NCBI RefSeq assembly: GCF_035481675.1
Contig: NZ_JAYJJW010000001.1
Span: 1,178,001-1,242,000, forward strand
DNA length: 64,000 bases
Source of the DNA: Alteriqipengyuania_B sp035481675
GTDB taxonomy: Bacteria > Pseudomonadota > Alphaproteobacteria > Sphingomonadales > Sphingomonadaceae
Direction of reading: 5' to 3'
Numbering within the stretch: position 1 is the first letter of the stretch; every line of letters begins with the position of its first letter. The position numbers and the translations under genes were made by a program. Of the stretch, positions 1-8,452 are shown piece by piece. The notes under the pieces were generated by a model. The model did no database searches. It was not told the DNA's origin and saw only the letters and a program-made list of their open reading frames with translations.

Positions 1-2060
1 GCGCCCTCGCCGTCAACGCCCAGCGTCGCGCCGTCACCCAGGGGGATGTCGCCGATATCGGGCACGTCGAGCGGCTCGATCGGGCCGCCGGGGTCGGTCT
101 GCTGCGGCGAGGGACGCGGCGCGGGCGCGGTTCCGGCTTTTGCGCCAACCATGAAGTCGCGCCAGATGCGCGCGGGCAGGCCGCCGCCGGTCACGCCGTT
201 GAGCGGCGAGTTATCGTCATTGCCGATCCACACGCCCACGACCAGCCGGCTCTCCCCTTCCCCGGCATAGCCGACGAACAGCGCGTCGCGGTTGTCCTGC
301 GTAGTGCCGGTCTTGCCGAAATTCGGCCCCGCCAGCGTGGCCGCGCGGCCCGTCCCGGTGTTGATCGCCGCGCGCAGCATCCTTTCGATCTGCGTAAGGT
401 CGCTGGAATAGAATTCGCCGCGCCCGCTCGTCAGCCAGTCGAACCAGCCCGCTTCTTCCGCCCTGAATGCGCGCGGTTCGACCGGATAATCGTTGCCCGC
501 GACCGCGGCATAGGAGGCGGTCAGTTCCATCAGCGTCATGATGGATGTGCCGAGCGCGAGGCTGGGGTCGCCCTCCGCCATCGGCGAGGACACGCCCAGC
601 CGCTGCGCCATTTCGATCACATTTTTGCTGCCGATGTCCTGCAACAGGCGCACGGCGGCCACGTTGCTGGATTGGGCAAAGGCCTGCTCCAGCGTCAGCG
701 TGTCGGAATAGCGGTTGGCGTAGTTCTTCGGGCGATAGCTGCCGGTGGTGAAGGCGGTGTTGTCGATCGTATCCGTCGGCTCCGCCCCCGCTTCCAGCGC
801 GGCGAGATAGACGAACAGCTTGAAGGTGGAACCCGGCTGGCGCTTCGCCTGCGTGACGCGGTTGAACGCACTTTTCGAGTAATCCTTGCCGCCGACCATC
901 GCCACGACCTCGCCATTCGGCCGCATCGCGACCAGCGCGGCCTGCGCCCCGCCCAGCGGCGCGCGCTCCACGATCCGGCGGGCGAGGTTCTGGAGCCGGC
1001 TGTCTAGCGTGGTGGTCAGCGTCTGCCGGTCGTAGCCGCCCTGGGTCAGCTTGCGCGCCTGCGGCAGCGCCCAGTCCGCGAAATAGGTGCCGGTCGGCAC
1101 ATCGCGCTTGGTGCGAACGTCCAGCCGGGGCAGCGGCATCGCATCGGCCTCCGCCTGCGTAATATAGCCCGCGTCGGCCATCGCCTGCTTGACCATCCCC
1201 ATGCGCCGCACCGCCCGGTCCCAGTGCCGCGTCGGCGCATAGGCGGACGGCGCCTGCACCAGCCCGGCCAGCATCGCCGCCTGTTCGGGCTTCAGCTTTT
1301 CCGGCTGGCGGTAGAAATAATGCAGGCTCGCCGCGCGCAGCCCGTACACATTGTCGCCGAAATAGGCGTTGGAGAGGTAGCGGCTGAGGATCTCGTCCTT
1401 GGTCAGCCACGCCTCGAGCCAGAAGGCGATCAGCGCCTCGCGCGCCTTGCGGGTCAGCGTCTGCTCGGGAGTGAGGAAGGTGAACTTGGCGAGCTGCTGG
1501 GTGATCGTGCTCCCCCCGCCCACCCCGGTCCATGCGGCGCGAGCGATGCCCTTGGGCGAGATGCCCCAGTGGTCGTAGAAGCCGCGATCCTCGATGGCGA
1601 GGAAGGCGCTGGTCACATGGTCGGGCAGCTTCGCCGCATCGACGGGCTTTTCCACCTCCGCCCCGTTGCGCGCGATCGGCGTGCCGTCTGCGGCCAGCAG
1701 GGTGATTTGCGGCGGCACCACGGGCTGGAGCGATTTCGACAGCGGCGCGGTGATCGCGAGATAGGCGACTAGCAGCAGGAAGGTGAGCAGGATGCCGGCG
1801 ACGATCCGCACCGCCCACCAGCGCTTCCGCCGCCCGAACCAGAAGCGCTTCTGCCACCAGCGGTCGCCTGCGTGGTCGATCCTGCAATCATCGGGTCCGC
1901 GCGGCTCGTCGTCGTCATAGCCCAGCGCGGCATCGAACCGGCGGAAATCGACGCGCTCCTGCGCTTTGCCTGCGTAACCGTAATCGTCCGGCAACTGCCA
2001 GCCGCCGCCGCTGCGATCGGCGTCGTCCCGGCTGCGGGAGAAAAGCGACCAGATACCCAT
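1..2060 (-). CDS. Class A penicillin-binding protein (PBP1A-like), C-terminus cut by window edge
   Basis: Bifunctional peptidoglycan synthase: an N-terminal glycosyltransferase polymerises lipid II and a C-terminal transpeptidase crosslinks the strands on the periplasmic side of the inner membrane. The start is ATG at 2060. An acidic cytoplasmic tail of about 80 residues precedes one membrane anchor (about 81-103). The glycosyltransferase motif EDRGFYDHWG has its catalytic Glu at 157, followed by GGGSTITQQLAK. The transpeptidase shows QPGSTFK with nucleophile Ser411 and Lys414, an SSN motif and KTGTT. The visible end is a Pro/Gly-rich tail and no stop lies inside the window, so the gene is partial. 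cobS lies 62 bp upstream on the same strand and has no functional link. The family is certain; which PBP1 paralogue it is cannot be decided. Confidence 0.93.
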   Translation of the reverse strand, partial: MGIWSLFSRSRDDADRSGGGWQLPDDYGYAGKAQERVDFRRFDAALGYDDDEPRGPDDCRIDHAGDRWWQKRFWFGRRKRWWAVRIVAGILLTFLLLVAYLAITAPLSKSLQPVVPPQITLLAADGTPIARNGAEVEKPVDAAKLPDHVTSAFLAIEDRGFYDHWGISPKGIARAAWTGVGGGSTITQQLAKFTFLTPEQTLTRKAREALIAFWLEAWLTKDEILSRYLSNAYFGDNVYGLRAASLHYFYRQPEKLKPEQAAMLAGLVQAPSAYAPTRHWDRAVRRMGMVKQAMADAGYITQAEADAMPLPRLDVRTKRDVPTGTYFADWALPQARKLTQGGYDRQTLTTTLDSRLQNLARRIVERAPLGGAQAALVAMRPNGEVVAMVGGKDYSKSAFNRVTQAKRQPGSTFKLFVYLAALEAGAEPTDTIDNTAFTTGSYRPKNYANRYSDTLTLEQAFAQSSNVAAVRLLQDIGSKNVIEMAQRLGVSSPMAEGDPSLALGTSIMTLMELTASYAAVAGNDYPVEPRAFRAEEAGWFDWLTSGRGEFYSSDLTQIERMLRAAINTGTGRAATLAGPNFGKTGTTQDNRDALFVGYAGEGESRLVVGVWIGNDDNSPLNGVTGGGLPARIWRDFMVGAKAGTAPAPRPSPQQTDPGGPIEPLDVPDIGDIPLGDGATLGVDGEG

Positions 2061-2122
2061 TACGCCTACTGTATTACACGTTTAACACAGCGGGTGCGAG
2101 GATTTTCTCGGCGCGCGGACTG

Positions 2123-3133
2123 TCAGGCGCTGCCGACCACGCTTTCGGGCAGGTCGGTGTTGAACACGCGCTGATAGTATTCGGCCACCAGGCTGCGCTC
2201 CGCTTCGTCGCACTTGTTGAGGAAGGTGAGGCGGAAGGCGAAGCCCACGTCGTTGAAGATCGCCGTGTTCTGCGCCCAGTTGATTACCGTGCGCGGGCTC
2301 ATCACCGTGGAAATGTCGCCGGTCATGAAGCCCTGCCGCGTCAGATCCGCGACCTTTACCATGTCGCCGATCAGCTTGGGATCGGTGTCTGGGTTCTTGG
2401 CCGCGACGATTTCCGTCTCCGTCTCGTGCGGCAGGTAGTTGAGGCCGACCACCAGGCTCCAGCGGTCCATCTGGCCCTGGTTGATCGCCTGCGTGCCGTG
2501 ATACAGCCCGCTCGTATCGCCAAGGCCGACGGTGTTGGCCGTGGCGAACATGCGGAACCACCTGTTCGGGCGGATCACGCGGTTCTGGTCGAGCAGCGTC
2601 AGCTTGCCTTCCGTTTCCAGCACGCGCTGGATCACGAACATCACGTCGGGGCGTCCGGCATCGTATTCGTCGAACACCAGCGCGGTCGGCGTCTGCAATG
2701 CCCACGGCAACAGGCCTTCGCGGAATTCGGTCACCTGCAGCCCGTCGCGCAGCACGATGGCATCGCGCCCGATCAGGTCGATGCGGCTGATATGGGCGTC
2801 GAGGTTGATGCGCACGCACGGCCAGTTGAGGCGCGCCGCGACCTGTTCGATATGGGTCGACTTGCCGGTGCCGTGATAGCCCTGCACCATCACGCGGCGG
2901 TTGTGGGCAAAGCCCGCCAGGATCGCCAGCGTTGTGTCCGGATCGAACACGTAGTTCGCGTCGAAATCGGGCGTCCGCTCGTCCGCTTCGGAAAAGGCCG
3001 GCACTTTCATGTCGATATCGATGCCGAAGGTTTCCCGCACGTCGACGGTGATATCGGGCTCGGCAAGGACGGTCTGGCCGCCGTGTTCGCTGGTGCTGGT
3101 CATGTCGTTCATCGCGAGGGGCGACCTAGGCAT
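2123..3133 (-). CDS. cobS: Aerobic cobaltochelatase subunit CobS (AAA+ ATPase)
   Basis: CobS is the AAA+ motor of the CobNST cobaltochelatase that inserts cobalt into hydrogenobyrinate a,c-diamide in aerobic cobalamin synthesis. The 336-residue product has Walker A GYHGTGKST at about 85-93, Walker B FDEYD at 154-158, and the family-typical stretches FATANTVGLGD and NQGQMDRW. Length fits the family. The start is either ATG 3133 or ATG 3112 (MNDM...); neither has a strong ribosome binding site. CobS normally works with CobT, often encoded directly downstream, but here the next gene is a PBP and no cobT is visible. A retained CobS in a genome without corrin synthesis is possible; only the rest of the genome can tell. 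Confidence 0.93.
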   Translation of the reverse strand: MPRSPLAMNDMTSTSEHGGQTVLAEPDITVDVRETFGIDIDMKVPAFSEADERTPDFDANYVFDPDTTLAILAGFAHNRRVMVQGYHGTGKSTHIEQVAARLNWPCVRINLDAHISRIDLIGRDAIVLRDGLQVTEFREGLLPWALQTPTALVFDEYDAGRPDVMFVIQRVLETEGKLTLLDQNRVIRPNRWFRMFATANTVGLGDTSGLYHGTQAINQGQMDRWSLVVGLNYLPHETETEIVAAKNPDTDPKLIGDMVKVADLTRQGFMTGDISTVMSPRTVINWAQNTAIFNDVGFAFRLTFLNKCDEAERSLVAEYYQRVFNTDLPESVVGSA

Positions 3134-3166
3134 TTATCCGGCGAACGCCAACCCTATATTGGCCCC

Positions 3167-4003
3167 ATGCCGCCAACGCTCCCTTCCGAAGCCATCCGCC
3201 GGCGCGTGGTCGACCACGTGCGCGGCTTCTTCAACGAGGATGGCCAGGGGGAGCCGCCGTCCGACGACGCGCTGTTCGAACGCGACACGCCGATCCGCAT
3301 GGTCCACGCCGATATCGTCGGCATGATGGTGGGCGGAATTCGCGGCTTGCTCCTGCAGATGCTCCACCCCCATGCGCTGCAGGGCGTGCTCGACCATTCG
3401 GATTTCCGCGCCGACATGCACGGGCGGCTGCGGCGTACCGCACGCTTCATCGCCACCACCAGTTTCGGACACCGCGACCGCGCGGAGGCCGCCATCGCGC
3501 GGGTCAATCGCATTCACGAGGTCGTGAAAGGCACGCTGCCCGACGGCACGCCCTACTCCGCCCGCGATCCGCGCACGCTGGCCTGGGTGCACGTGGCAGA
3601 GGCGGACAGCTTCCTTGCGGGCTATCTCGCCTATGCGAAGCCGGCCTGGCCGATGGCGAAACAGGACGAGTATTTCCGCCAGTTTGCAGAGGTCGCGCGG
3701 CGGCTGGGCGCAGATCCGGTGCCGGAGACGCGGCGCGAGGCGGACGCCTTGCTACGCGATTTCCGGCCGGAACTGAAAGCGACGCCCGAAGCGCGCGAGG
3801 TCGCCCGCCTGGTGCTCTCCCAGCGGCCCGAAGGCACGCCGCGCGCGGTCCAGCGGGCCGTCGGCCAGGCGGCGGTAGACCTGCTGCCCGCCTATGCGCG
3901 CCAGATGCTGGGGCTGAAAAGCGGCGGCCTTGCGGTCTTGCCCGCCCGCGCGATGACCCGCGGCATCGCGGGCGGTTTGCGCTGGGCTTTCCGGCAAGGC
4001 TGA
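3167..4003 (+). CDS. Oxygenase MpaB family protein (DUF2236)
   Basis: A 278-residue protein of the MpaB/DUF2236 family, related to fungal MpaB and the haem b-containing latex-clearing proteins. The sequence has family hallmarks: MLHPHALQGVLDHSDF near residues 60-80 and the conserved WVHVAEADSF further on, with histidines suited to haem binding. No signal peptide is seen. It is divergent from cobS with only 33 bp between starts, so promoters must overlap. The substrate is unknown; most bacterial members are uncharacterised. It ends 4 bp before the stop of the convergent HxlR gene. The start ATG follows a short leader without an obvious Shine-Dalgarno sequence. Confidence 0.8.
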   Translation: MPPTLPSEAIRRRVVDHVRGFFNEDGQGEPPSDDALFERDTPIRMVHADIVGMMVGGIRGLLLQMLHPHALQGVLDHSDFRADMHGRLRRTARFIATTSFGHRDRAEAAIARVNRIHEVVKGTLPDGTPYSARDPRTLAWVHVAEADSFLAGYLAYAKPAWPMAKQDEYFRQFAEVARRLGADPVPETRREADALLRDFRPELKATPEAREVARLVLSQRPEGTPRAVQRAVGQAAVDLLPAYARQMLGLKSGGLAVLPARAMTRGIAGGLRWAFRQG

Positions 4004-4007
4004 GGCG

Positions 4008-4691
4008 TCAGGTCATCTTGGCCGGAAGCTCGAAGATCGCGGCGAAGCGCAAGGCCGCCTCCCGGTCGCCCTCCACAGAAACGCCGACGTCTTCGGGCGC
4101 CACGTTGCCATAAAAGATCGCCGCCAGCTGCGGTGCTTCGGCGGCGTCGAACACGGCATCGCATCCGTCGAGCGGCCCGCGCGATGCGACGAGCACCCCG
4201 TCGGCCAGTTCACCGACCAGCCGGTCGCCGGGAAAGCGGAAGCCGATGCGTGCCGACTGCCCGGCCGCCTTGGCGGGGTCGAACATCGTGCGCAGCGAGA
4301 GCATGAGGGACACCGGCGAGAGCGGCAGCGTGGGATCGTGATCGCCCGACATCGCCGCCCAGCGCCCCAGTTCCTGGATCAGCGGCTCCGCCCGATAGCC
4401 CCACTCGGTAAGCTCGTAGACGCGCGCGGCGACCGGCGGCTCCATCTGCCGCTTCACCAGCACACCGGCGCTTTCGAGGTTGGCCAGCCGCTCCGTCAGC
4501 ACCTTGGCGGAAATACCCGGCAGGCTGGCGCGCAGGTCGGAAAAGCGGCGCGGGCCCAGCATCAGTTCGCGCAGGACGAGCAGCGCCCAGCGCTCCCCCA
4601 CCACCTCCATAGCGAAAGCGGTACCGCAGGCATCGTTGTACCATTTGCCGTGGGCGCCCTGCCCGGCTTTGGTTTCTTTTTGTAACTTCAC
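4008..4691 (-). CDS. HxlR-family transcriptional regulator
   Basis: A 227-residue winged-helix regulator. The HxlR domain occupies the first ~105 residues, with the typical opening CGTAFAMEVVGERWALLVLR followed by LMLGPRRFSDLRASLPGISA and the wing region. The extra ~110-residue C-terminal part resembles the ligand or sterol-carrier-like extension seen on longer HxlR members. The start is GTG at 4691. It is divergent from the DUF1428-VOC-GST-SRPBCC operon, and the 87 bp between them contain two GTAAC direct repeats (4682-4686, 4703-4707), a reasonable but unproven operator. HxlR proteins often sense electrophiles or oxidants, which fits control of the neighbouring detoxification-like genes. 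Confidence 0.85.
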   Translation of the reverse strand: MKLQKETKAGQGAHGKWYNDACGTAFAMEVVGERWALLVLRELMLGPRRFSDLRASLPGISAKVLTERLANLESAGVLVKRQMEPPVAARVYELTEWGYRAEPLIQELGRWAAMSGDHDPTLPLSPVSLMLSLRTMFDPAKAAGQSARIGFRFPGDRLVGELADGVLVASRGPLDGCDAVFDAAEAPQLAAIFYGNVAPEDVGVSVEGDREAALRFAAIFELPAKMT

Positions 4692-4778
4692 TGTTGCAAA
4701 AGGTAACTACTGCCGCAATGCTTATCAAGTGCCGAGTCGCGGCTTTGTTCAGGGGCGCGGAAGTTTGGGAGAATTTTC

Positions 4779-5129
4779 ATGTACATCAATGGTTTCGTGG
4801 CCGCAGTTCCCGCCGATAACAAGCAAGCCTACAAGGAAACGGCCGAGAGGTTCTGGGACATCGTGAAGGACTGGGGTGCCATCACGCAGATGGAATGCTG
4901 GGAAGTGGACGTCGAAGACGGCCACACCACCGATTTCCGCCGCGCGGTTAAGGCGGAGGACGGCGAGAAGATCGTCTTCGCCTGGGTCATCTGGCCCGAC
5001 CGTGAAACCGCGAAGGCCGCCGAGCAGAAGATGATGGAAGACCCGCGCATGGAAGGCTGGGACATGCCTTTCGACGGCAAGCGGATGATCTTCGGCGGAT
5101 TCGAAACCCTCGTCCACAAGGGGAAATGA
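4779..5129 (+). CDS. DUF1428 family protein
   Basis: A 116-residue cytoplasmic protein of the DUF1428 family, a ferredoxin-like (dimeric alpha/beta barrel) fold without known catalytic function. It opens with MYINGFVAAVP, and the family signature lies in DFRRAVKAEDGEKIVFAWV and in WDMPFDGKRMIFGGF near the C-terminus. A GGGAG ribosome binding site lies 7-8 bases before the ATG. It is the first gene of a run with ATGA/GTGA overlaps (VOC, GST, SRPBCC) facing the HxlR gene, which suggests co-regulation in a stress or xenobiotic response. The role itself is unknown. Confidence 0.85.
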   Translation: MYINGFVAAVPADNKQAYKETAERFWDIVKDWGAITQMECWEVDVEDGHTTDFRRAVKAEDGEKIVFAWVIWPDRETAKAAEQKMMEDPRMEGWDMPFDGKRMIFGGFETLVHKGK

Positions 5130-5935
5130 CGATGGGCGCGCCGCAAGGGGACTTCATCTGGTACGAATTGATGACCGACGACGTTGCGGCGGCAGGCCGT
5201 TTCTACGGCGACGTCATCGGCTGGCGCTTTGCCAGTGACAACAGCGCGCCGCCGGGCACGGTCGATTATCGCATGATCGAGCGCAGCGACGGGAAGATGG
5301 CGGGCGGCGTACTCGCCCTTACACCAGAAATGAAGGACGGCGGCGCCAGGCCCGGCTGGTTCGGATATGTCCACACACCCGATGTCGACGGCGCGGCCAG
5401 GCGCTTCGTCGATGCGGGCGGCACCATGTTCATCGAACCGCACGACATGCCGGGGGTCGGCCGCATCGCCTTCCTGTCCGATCCGCAGGGCGCGCCGATC
5501 TACATGATGAAGCCCCAGCCCCCTTCGGGCGATCCCGACGCCCAAAGCGACGTGTTCTCGGTCGATCAGCCGCAGCGGTGCCGGTGGAACCAGCTGATGA
5601 CCACCGATACCGGTGCCGCACTGGCGCTGTATCGCGAAGTGTTCGGCTGGGGCCAGGAAGGCGGCATGCCGATGGGCGAGATGGGCGACTACCTGTTCCT
5701 GCAGAACGGCGATGTCACCTTCGGCGCGCTGATGCCGAAGATGGACGATGTGCCTGCCCCGGTGTGGAGCTATTTCTTCGGTGTCGACGATATCGACCGG
5801 GCCGCGAAGGCGGTCGAGGCCGGTGGCGGCAGGCTCGATACGCCGGTACAGGAGATCCCGGGCGGCGAGTTCTCCGTCCATTGTTTCGACCCGCAAGGCG
5901 CCGGCTTCGGGTTGGTCGGACCGCGCAAGGAGTAG
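5126..5935 (+). CDS. VOC family protein (tandem glyoxalase-like domains)
   Basis: A 269-residue protein with two vicinal-oxygen-chelate domains, roughly residues 8-125 and 150-265. Each starts with a W-x-x-L/E-L-M-T-D/T-D pattern (FIWYELMTDD; RWNQLMTTD) and ends in the GF/AP-IYMM or GAGFGLV strand. Such proteins include glyoxalases, dioxygenases and antibiotic-binding proteins; the two-domain form resembles proteins annotated as hydroxylase/glyoxalase. It overlaps the DUF1428 stop by four bases (ATGA). A second ATG six bases further on is an alternative start. The context (HxlR regulator, GST) points to handling of a reactive small molecule; the substrate is unknown. Confidence 0.85.
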   Translation: MTMGAPQGDFIWYELMTDDVAAAGRFYGDVIGWRFASDNSAPPGTVDYRMIERSDGKMAGGVLALTPEMKDGGARPGWFGYVHTPDVDGAARRFVDAGGTMFIEPHDMPGVGRIAFLSDPQGAPIYMMKPQPPSGDPDAQSDVFSVDQPQRCRWNQLMTTDTGAALALYREVFGWGQEGGMPMGEMGDYLFLQNGDVTFGALMPKMDDVPAPVWSYFFGVDDIDRAAKAVEAGGGRLDTPVQEIPGGEFSVHCFDPQGAGFGLVGPRKE

Positions 5936-5940
5936 ACGCC

Positions 5941-6564
5941 ATGGCAGAATTCACCTTCTTCACCAATCCGATGAGCCGGGGCGCGATTGCGCATTGGGCG
6001 CTGCTCGAAGTGGGGGCGGATTTCGAATACGCCTTCGTAGACTGGGGCGACAAGCCGCAGGCGCTGCTCGATGCCAACCCGATGGGCAAGGTGCCGACGC
6101 TGGTCCACCACCACGGCGACCATGACCACGTGGTGACCGAGGCTGCCGCGATCTGCCACTATCTGGCCGAAACCCACCCTGACGCGGGCCTGCTGCCGAA
6201 TGCGCACAAGAAGGCCGACTATTTCCGCTGGCTGTTCTTCGCCGCCGGGCCGATCGAGGCGGCAGTAACGAGCAAGGCCATGGGCTGGGAAGTCCCCGAC
6301 GACAAGCGCGGCATGGCCGGTTTCGGCACTTACGAACTTGCGGTCGATACGCTCGACAACTGGCTGTCTTCCCACGACTATGTCTGCGGCAAGACCTTCA
6401 CTATGGCGGATGTCTATGTCGGCAGCCAAGTCGACTGGGGGCTGATGTTCAAAAGCCTGCCGGACCGCGACAGTTTCAAGGCCTATGCCGAGCGACTGCA
6501 GCAGCGCGAAGCCTACCGGAAGGCGCGCGCGATCGAGGCCGAGCAGCGCGGGGACGCGGCGTGA
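5941..6564 (+). CDS. Glutathione S-transferase family protein
   Basis: A 207-residue protein with the two-domain GST architecture: a thioredoxin-like N-terminal domain (about 1-80) with the cis-Pro region GKVPTLV and the ESAAI-like glutathione-binding stretch VTEAAAICHYLAE, then an all-helical C-terminal domain with the F-T-M-A-D-V-Y-V capping motif near 155. Ser11 or a nearby residue (NPMSRG) would be the catalytic candidate. It starts 5 bp after the VOC gene and overlaps the SRPBCC gene by four bases, so it is the third gene of the HxlR-linked operon. Glutathione conjugation of an electrophile is the most likely activity. Confidence 0.87.
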   Translation: MAEFTFFTNPMSRGAIAHWALLEVGADFEYAFVDWGDKPQALLDANPMGKVPTLVHHHGDHDHVVTEAAAICHYLAETHPDAGLLPNAHKKADYFRWLFFAAGPIEAAVTSKAMGWEVPDDKRGMAGFGTYELAVDTLDNWLSSHDYVCGKTFTMADVYVGSQVDWGLMFKSLPDRDSFKAYAERLQQREAYRKARAIEAEQRGDAA

Positions 6565-7019
6565 ACGAACTATCCGTTTCGCGCTTCATCGCTGCGCCGC
6601 CGGAAAAGGTGTGGGATGTCCTCGCCAACCGGCAGGAGGAATGGTGGTGCCCTGCCCCGTGGAAGGTCCGGCTGGACAAGCAGGACAAGCGCGTCGGCGG
6701 GGCCTGCGACATGACGATGCTCGGCCCCGATGGCGAGGAAATGCCCAATCGCGGAATTTACCTCGAGTGGGACGAGGGCCGCCGTTTCGTGACGACCGAC
6801 GCGATGACCGAAGGTTTCGTGCCGGCGGAGCCGTTCATGGTCGGCACGTGGGAAATCGGGCCGGCAACCGAGGATGGCGTTGCGGGCACACGCTACACCG
6901 CCTCCGCCCGCCACTGGAGCGAGGAAGCGCGCAGGAACCACGAGGAAATGGGCTTCGTGGAGGGTTGGGAAGCCTGCGCCGCGCAGCTCGCCAACATCTG
7001 CGAAGGCGAAAGCGGCTGA
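6561..7019 (+). CDS. SRPBCC (AHSA1/START-like) domain protein
   Basis: A 152-residue protein of the SRPBCC superfamily, AHSA1 branch. It opens with LSVSRFIAAPPEKVWDVLAN, the standard first strand and helix. Conserved features follow: WWCPAPWKV, the RRFVTTDAMTEGF strand and the terminal long helix GFVEGWEACAAQLA. It starts at GTG 6561, overlapping the GST stop (GTGA). The fold makes a hydrophobic pocket for lipids or aromatic compounds. It is the last gene of the HxlR-linked operon; no direct function can be assigned. Confidence 0.83.
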   Translation: MNELSVSRFIAAPPEKVWDVLANRQEEWWCPAPWKVRLDKQDKRVGGACDMTMLGPDGEEMPNRGIYLEWDEGRRFVTTDAMTEGFVPAEPFMVGTWEIGPATEDGVAGTRYTASARHWSEEARRNHEEMGFVEGWEACAAQLANICEGESG

Positions 7020-7099
7020 CCGTCACCCGTCGCTGCCGGTAACCCGGTTTTCACCGCTTGCGTCTAATCTCACCCCCGCCAGACACGAGGGGGTTTGCA

Positions 7100-7810
7100 A
7101 TGGCATTCGGGCGCAAGGTGACATTCGGCCGCAAGCAGCAGAGCATGGCGGAGCTGCAGGCGATGATGCGGGAGCCGGACGCAGACGGCATCGCGCGGGT
7201 CTTCCCCAAGGAACTGTGGGACGATCCGGCGATCGGCAAGCTGCTGCGCGATGTAGGCATGAACCCGGATGACGAGCGCAACATCATACGTTCCGCCGAC
7301 GACTGGATCGCCACGTTCAAGGCCGCCGAACAGCGCCTGGCCGAGCGCACCGTCGCCTTCAGCCGCGAGATGGAAGCGCGCCACGGCTATTGCCGCGCCA
7401 TGCCGCTGCTGGTGATCGGCCGCGACATCTACAACGGCGAACACGGCGCCTTCCTTTATGCCCAGATGGACCTGATCGGGTTCGACGACTGGAACGTCAT
7501 CTGGTGCGCGGCCGACCAGCAGACCAAGGACGCCTGCGGCCTTCCCGGCTATCCGTTCGACCTGCCGCAGCTGACAGAAGCGGTGCTGACCCGCGTGAAG
7601 GACTGGCACAACCGCCACGAATTCATCCTGGAAACCTTCGGCATCACCGCGACCGGCGGCATGGGCATCTCCCGCCAGAAATACGAGCGCGAGACGGCGA
7701 ACATCCGGCAGGAAATCCTGGACTGGGTGGAAAGCATGAAATCGCGCATCGTGGGCGAACTCGACCGGATGCAGCGCGGCTACACCCCGCCGGAAGGCGA
7801 GGCCGCCTAG
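7100..7810 (+). CDS. Conserved hypothetical protein (236 aa)
   Basis: No family with known function is recognised. The ATG at 7100 is preferred because GAGGGGG stands just before it; an in-frame ATG at 7058 would add 14 residues of poor quality. The product is soluble, without signal peptide or membrane segment. It is rich in charged helices, with a central region (about 95-150) containing LLVIGRDIYNGEHGAF and WNVIWCAADQQTKDACG. The C-terminus has the helical stretch RQEILDWVESMKSRIV. Two Cys and two Trp in the centre may form a pocket. Its stop TAG overlaps the stop of the convergent J-domain gene in a CTAG tetranucleotide. Confidence 0.75.
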   Translation: MAFGRKVTFGRKQQSMAELQAMMREPDADGIARVFPKELWDDPAIGKLLRDVGMNPDDERNIIRSADDWIATFKAAEQRLAERTVAFSREMEARHGYCRAMPLLVIGRDIYNGEHGAFLYAQMDLIGFDDWNVIWCAADQQTKDACGLPGYPFDLPQLTEAVLTRVKDWHNRHEFILETFGITATGGMGISRQKYERETANIRQEILDWVESMKSRIVGELDRMQRGYTPPEGEAA

Positions 7811-8415
7811 GCCAGCGCCGTGCTCTCGCGCAGCAGCTTGTAGGCATCGACGACCCGGGACAGCCGCACCTCGTGCGTACGGTCCCCGCCGTTGCGGTCG
7901 GGGTGGTACCGGCGCACGAGCTCGCCATAGCGGCGGCGCAGCGCCCGGCGGTCGATATCGCGGGACAGGCCCATGACATCCAGCGCCTGCACCTCTGCGC
8001 GGGTGAAGCGCCCGCCGCCCGGCATCGGCCGCGCGGTGGCGGCGCGGCGTCCGGCGGCGTCGCGAATGCCCTCCGCACGGGCGCCGATGGCATCCAGGGG
8101 ATCGGTAAAGTCGGCCCAGCGCGGCAGGCCGTCCTCCCCCACCCCGGCAAAGGCGCGGGTGACGTCTTCCCACCCGGCGGTGGTGCCTTGCGCGTGGAAG
8201 ATCTCGTCCGCGCTCATCCCTTCGAAGAAGTCGTAGCCCGCATTGTGCGCGCGCACGTGGTCGAGGCACATCCAGCGCCAGCTGCCCGGCCCGTCGAAGC
8301 CGTGGCCTTGGGTGCCCGGCGCACGGAATTCTCCCGCCTCCTCGCACCCCGGAACGGCGCACAGGCGCCCGTCCGCTTCGTATCGTCCATGGAACTTCGT
8401 CTGCCTCACGGGCAT
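7807..8415 (-). CDS. J-domain protein with N-terminal Cys/His module
   Basis: A 202-residue DnaJ-domain protein of the alphaproteobacterial type usually encoded beside bolA and cobS. The J domain lies at the C-terminus: ALRRRYGELVRRYHPDRNGG with HPD at 171-173, the loop that stimulates Hsp70 ATPase. The N-terminal ~60 residues carry Cys19, Cys24, Cys50 and His53, spaced as CxxxxC...CxxH, which may bind zinc. The region between is rich in G, F and D. The start is ATG 8415 (MPVRQTKFHG); a longer open frame to 8544 overlaps bolA and is unlikely. It is divergent from bolA with 37 bp between starts. The client is unknown. Confidence 0.85.
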   Translation of the reverse strand: MPVRQTKFHGRYEADGRLCAVPGCEEAGEFRAPGTQGHGFDGPGSWRWMCLDHVRAHNAGYDFFEGMSADEIFHAQGTTAGWEDVTRAFAGVGEDGLPRWADFTDPLDAIGARAEGIRDAAGRRAATARPMPGGGRFTRAEVQALDVMGLSRDIDRRALRRRYGELVRRYHPDRNGGDRTHEVRLSRVVDAYKLLRESTALA

Positions 8416-8452
8416 AGGATGGGGGCACGACCCACGAAAAGGAACCCCCGCC

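Noticed and set aside
217..1887. Long minus-strand open frame shifted relative to the PBP
   Set aside because: It runs in another frame of the PBP gene, has Arg/Ala-rich low-complexity content and no family motif, while the PBP frame keeps all catalytic motifs.
2426..3166. Open frame on the plus strand opposite cobS extending the MpaB gene upstream
   Set aside because: It is antisense to cobS; the MpaB homology begins at the ATG at 3167.
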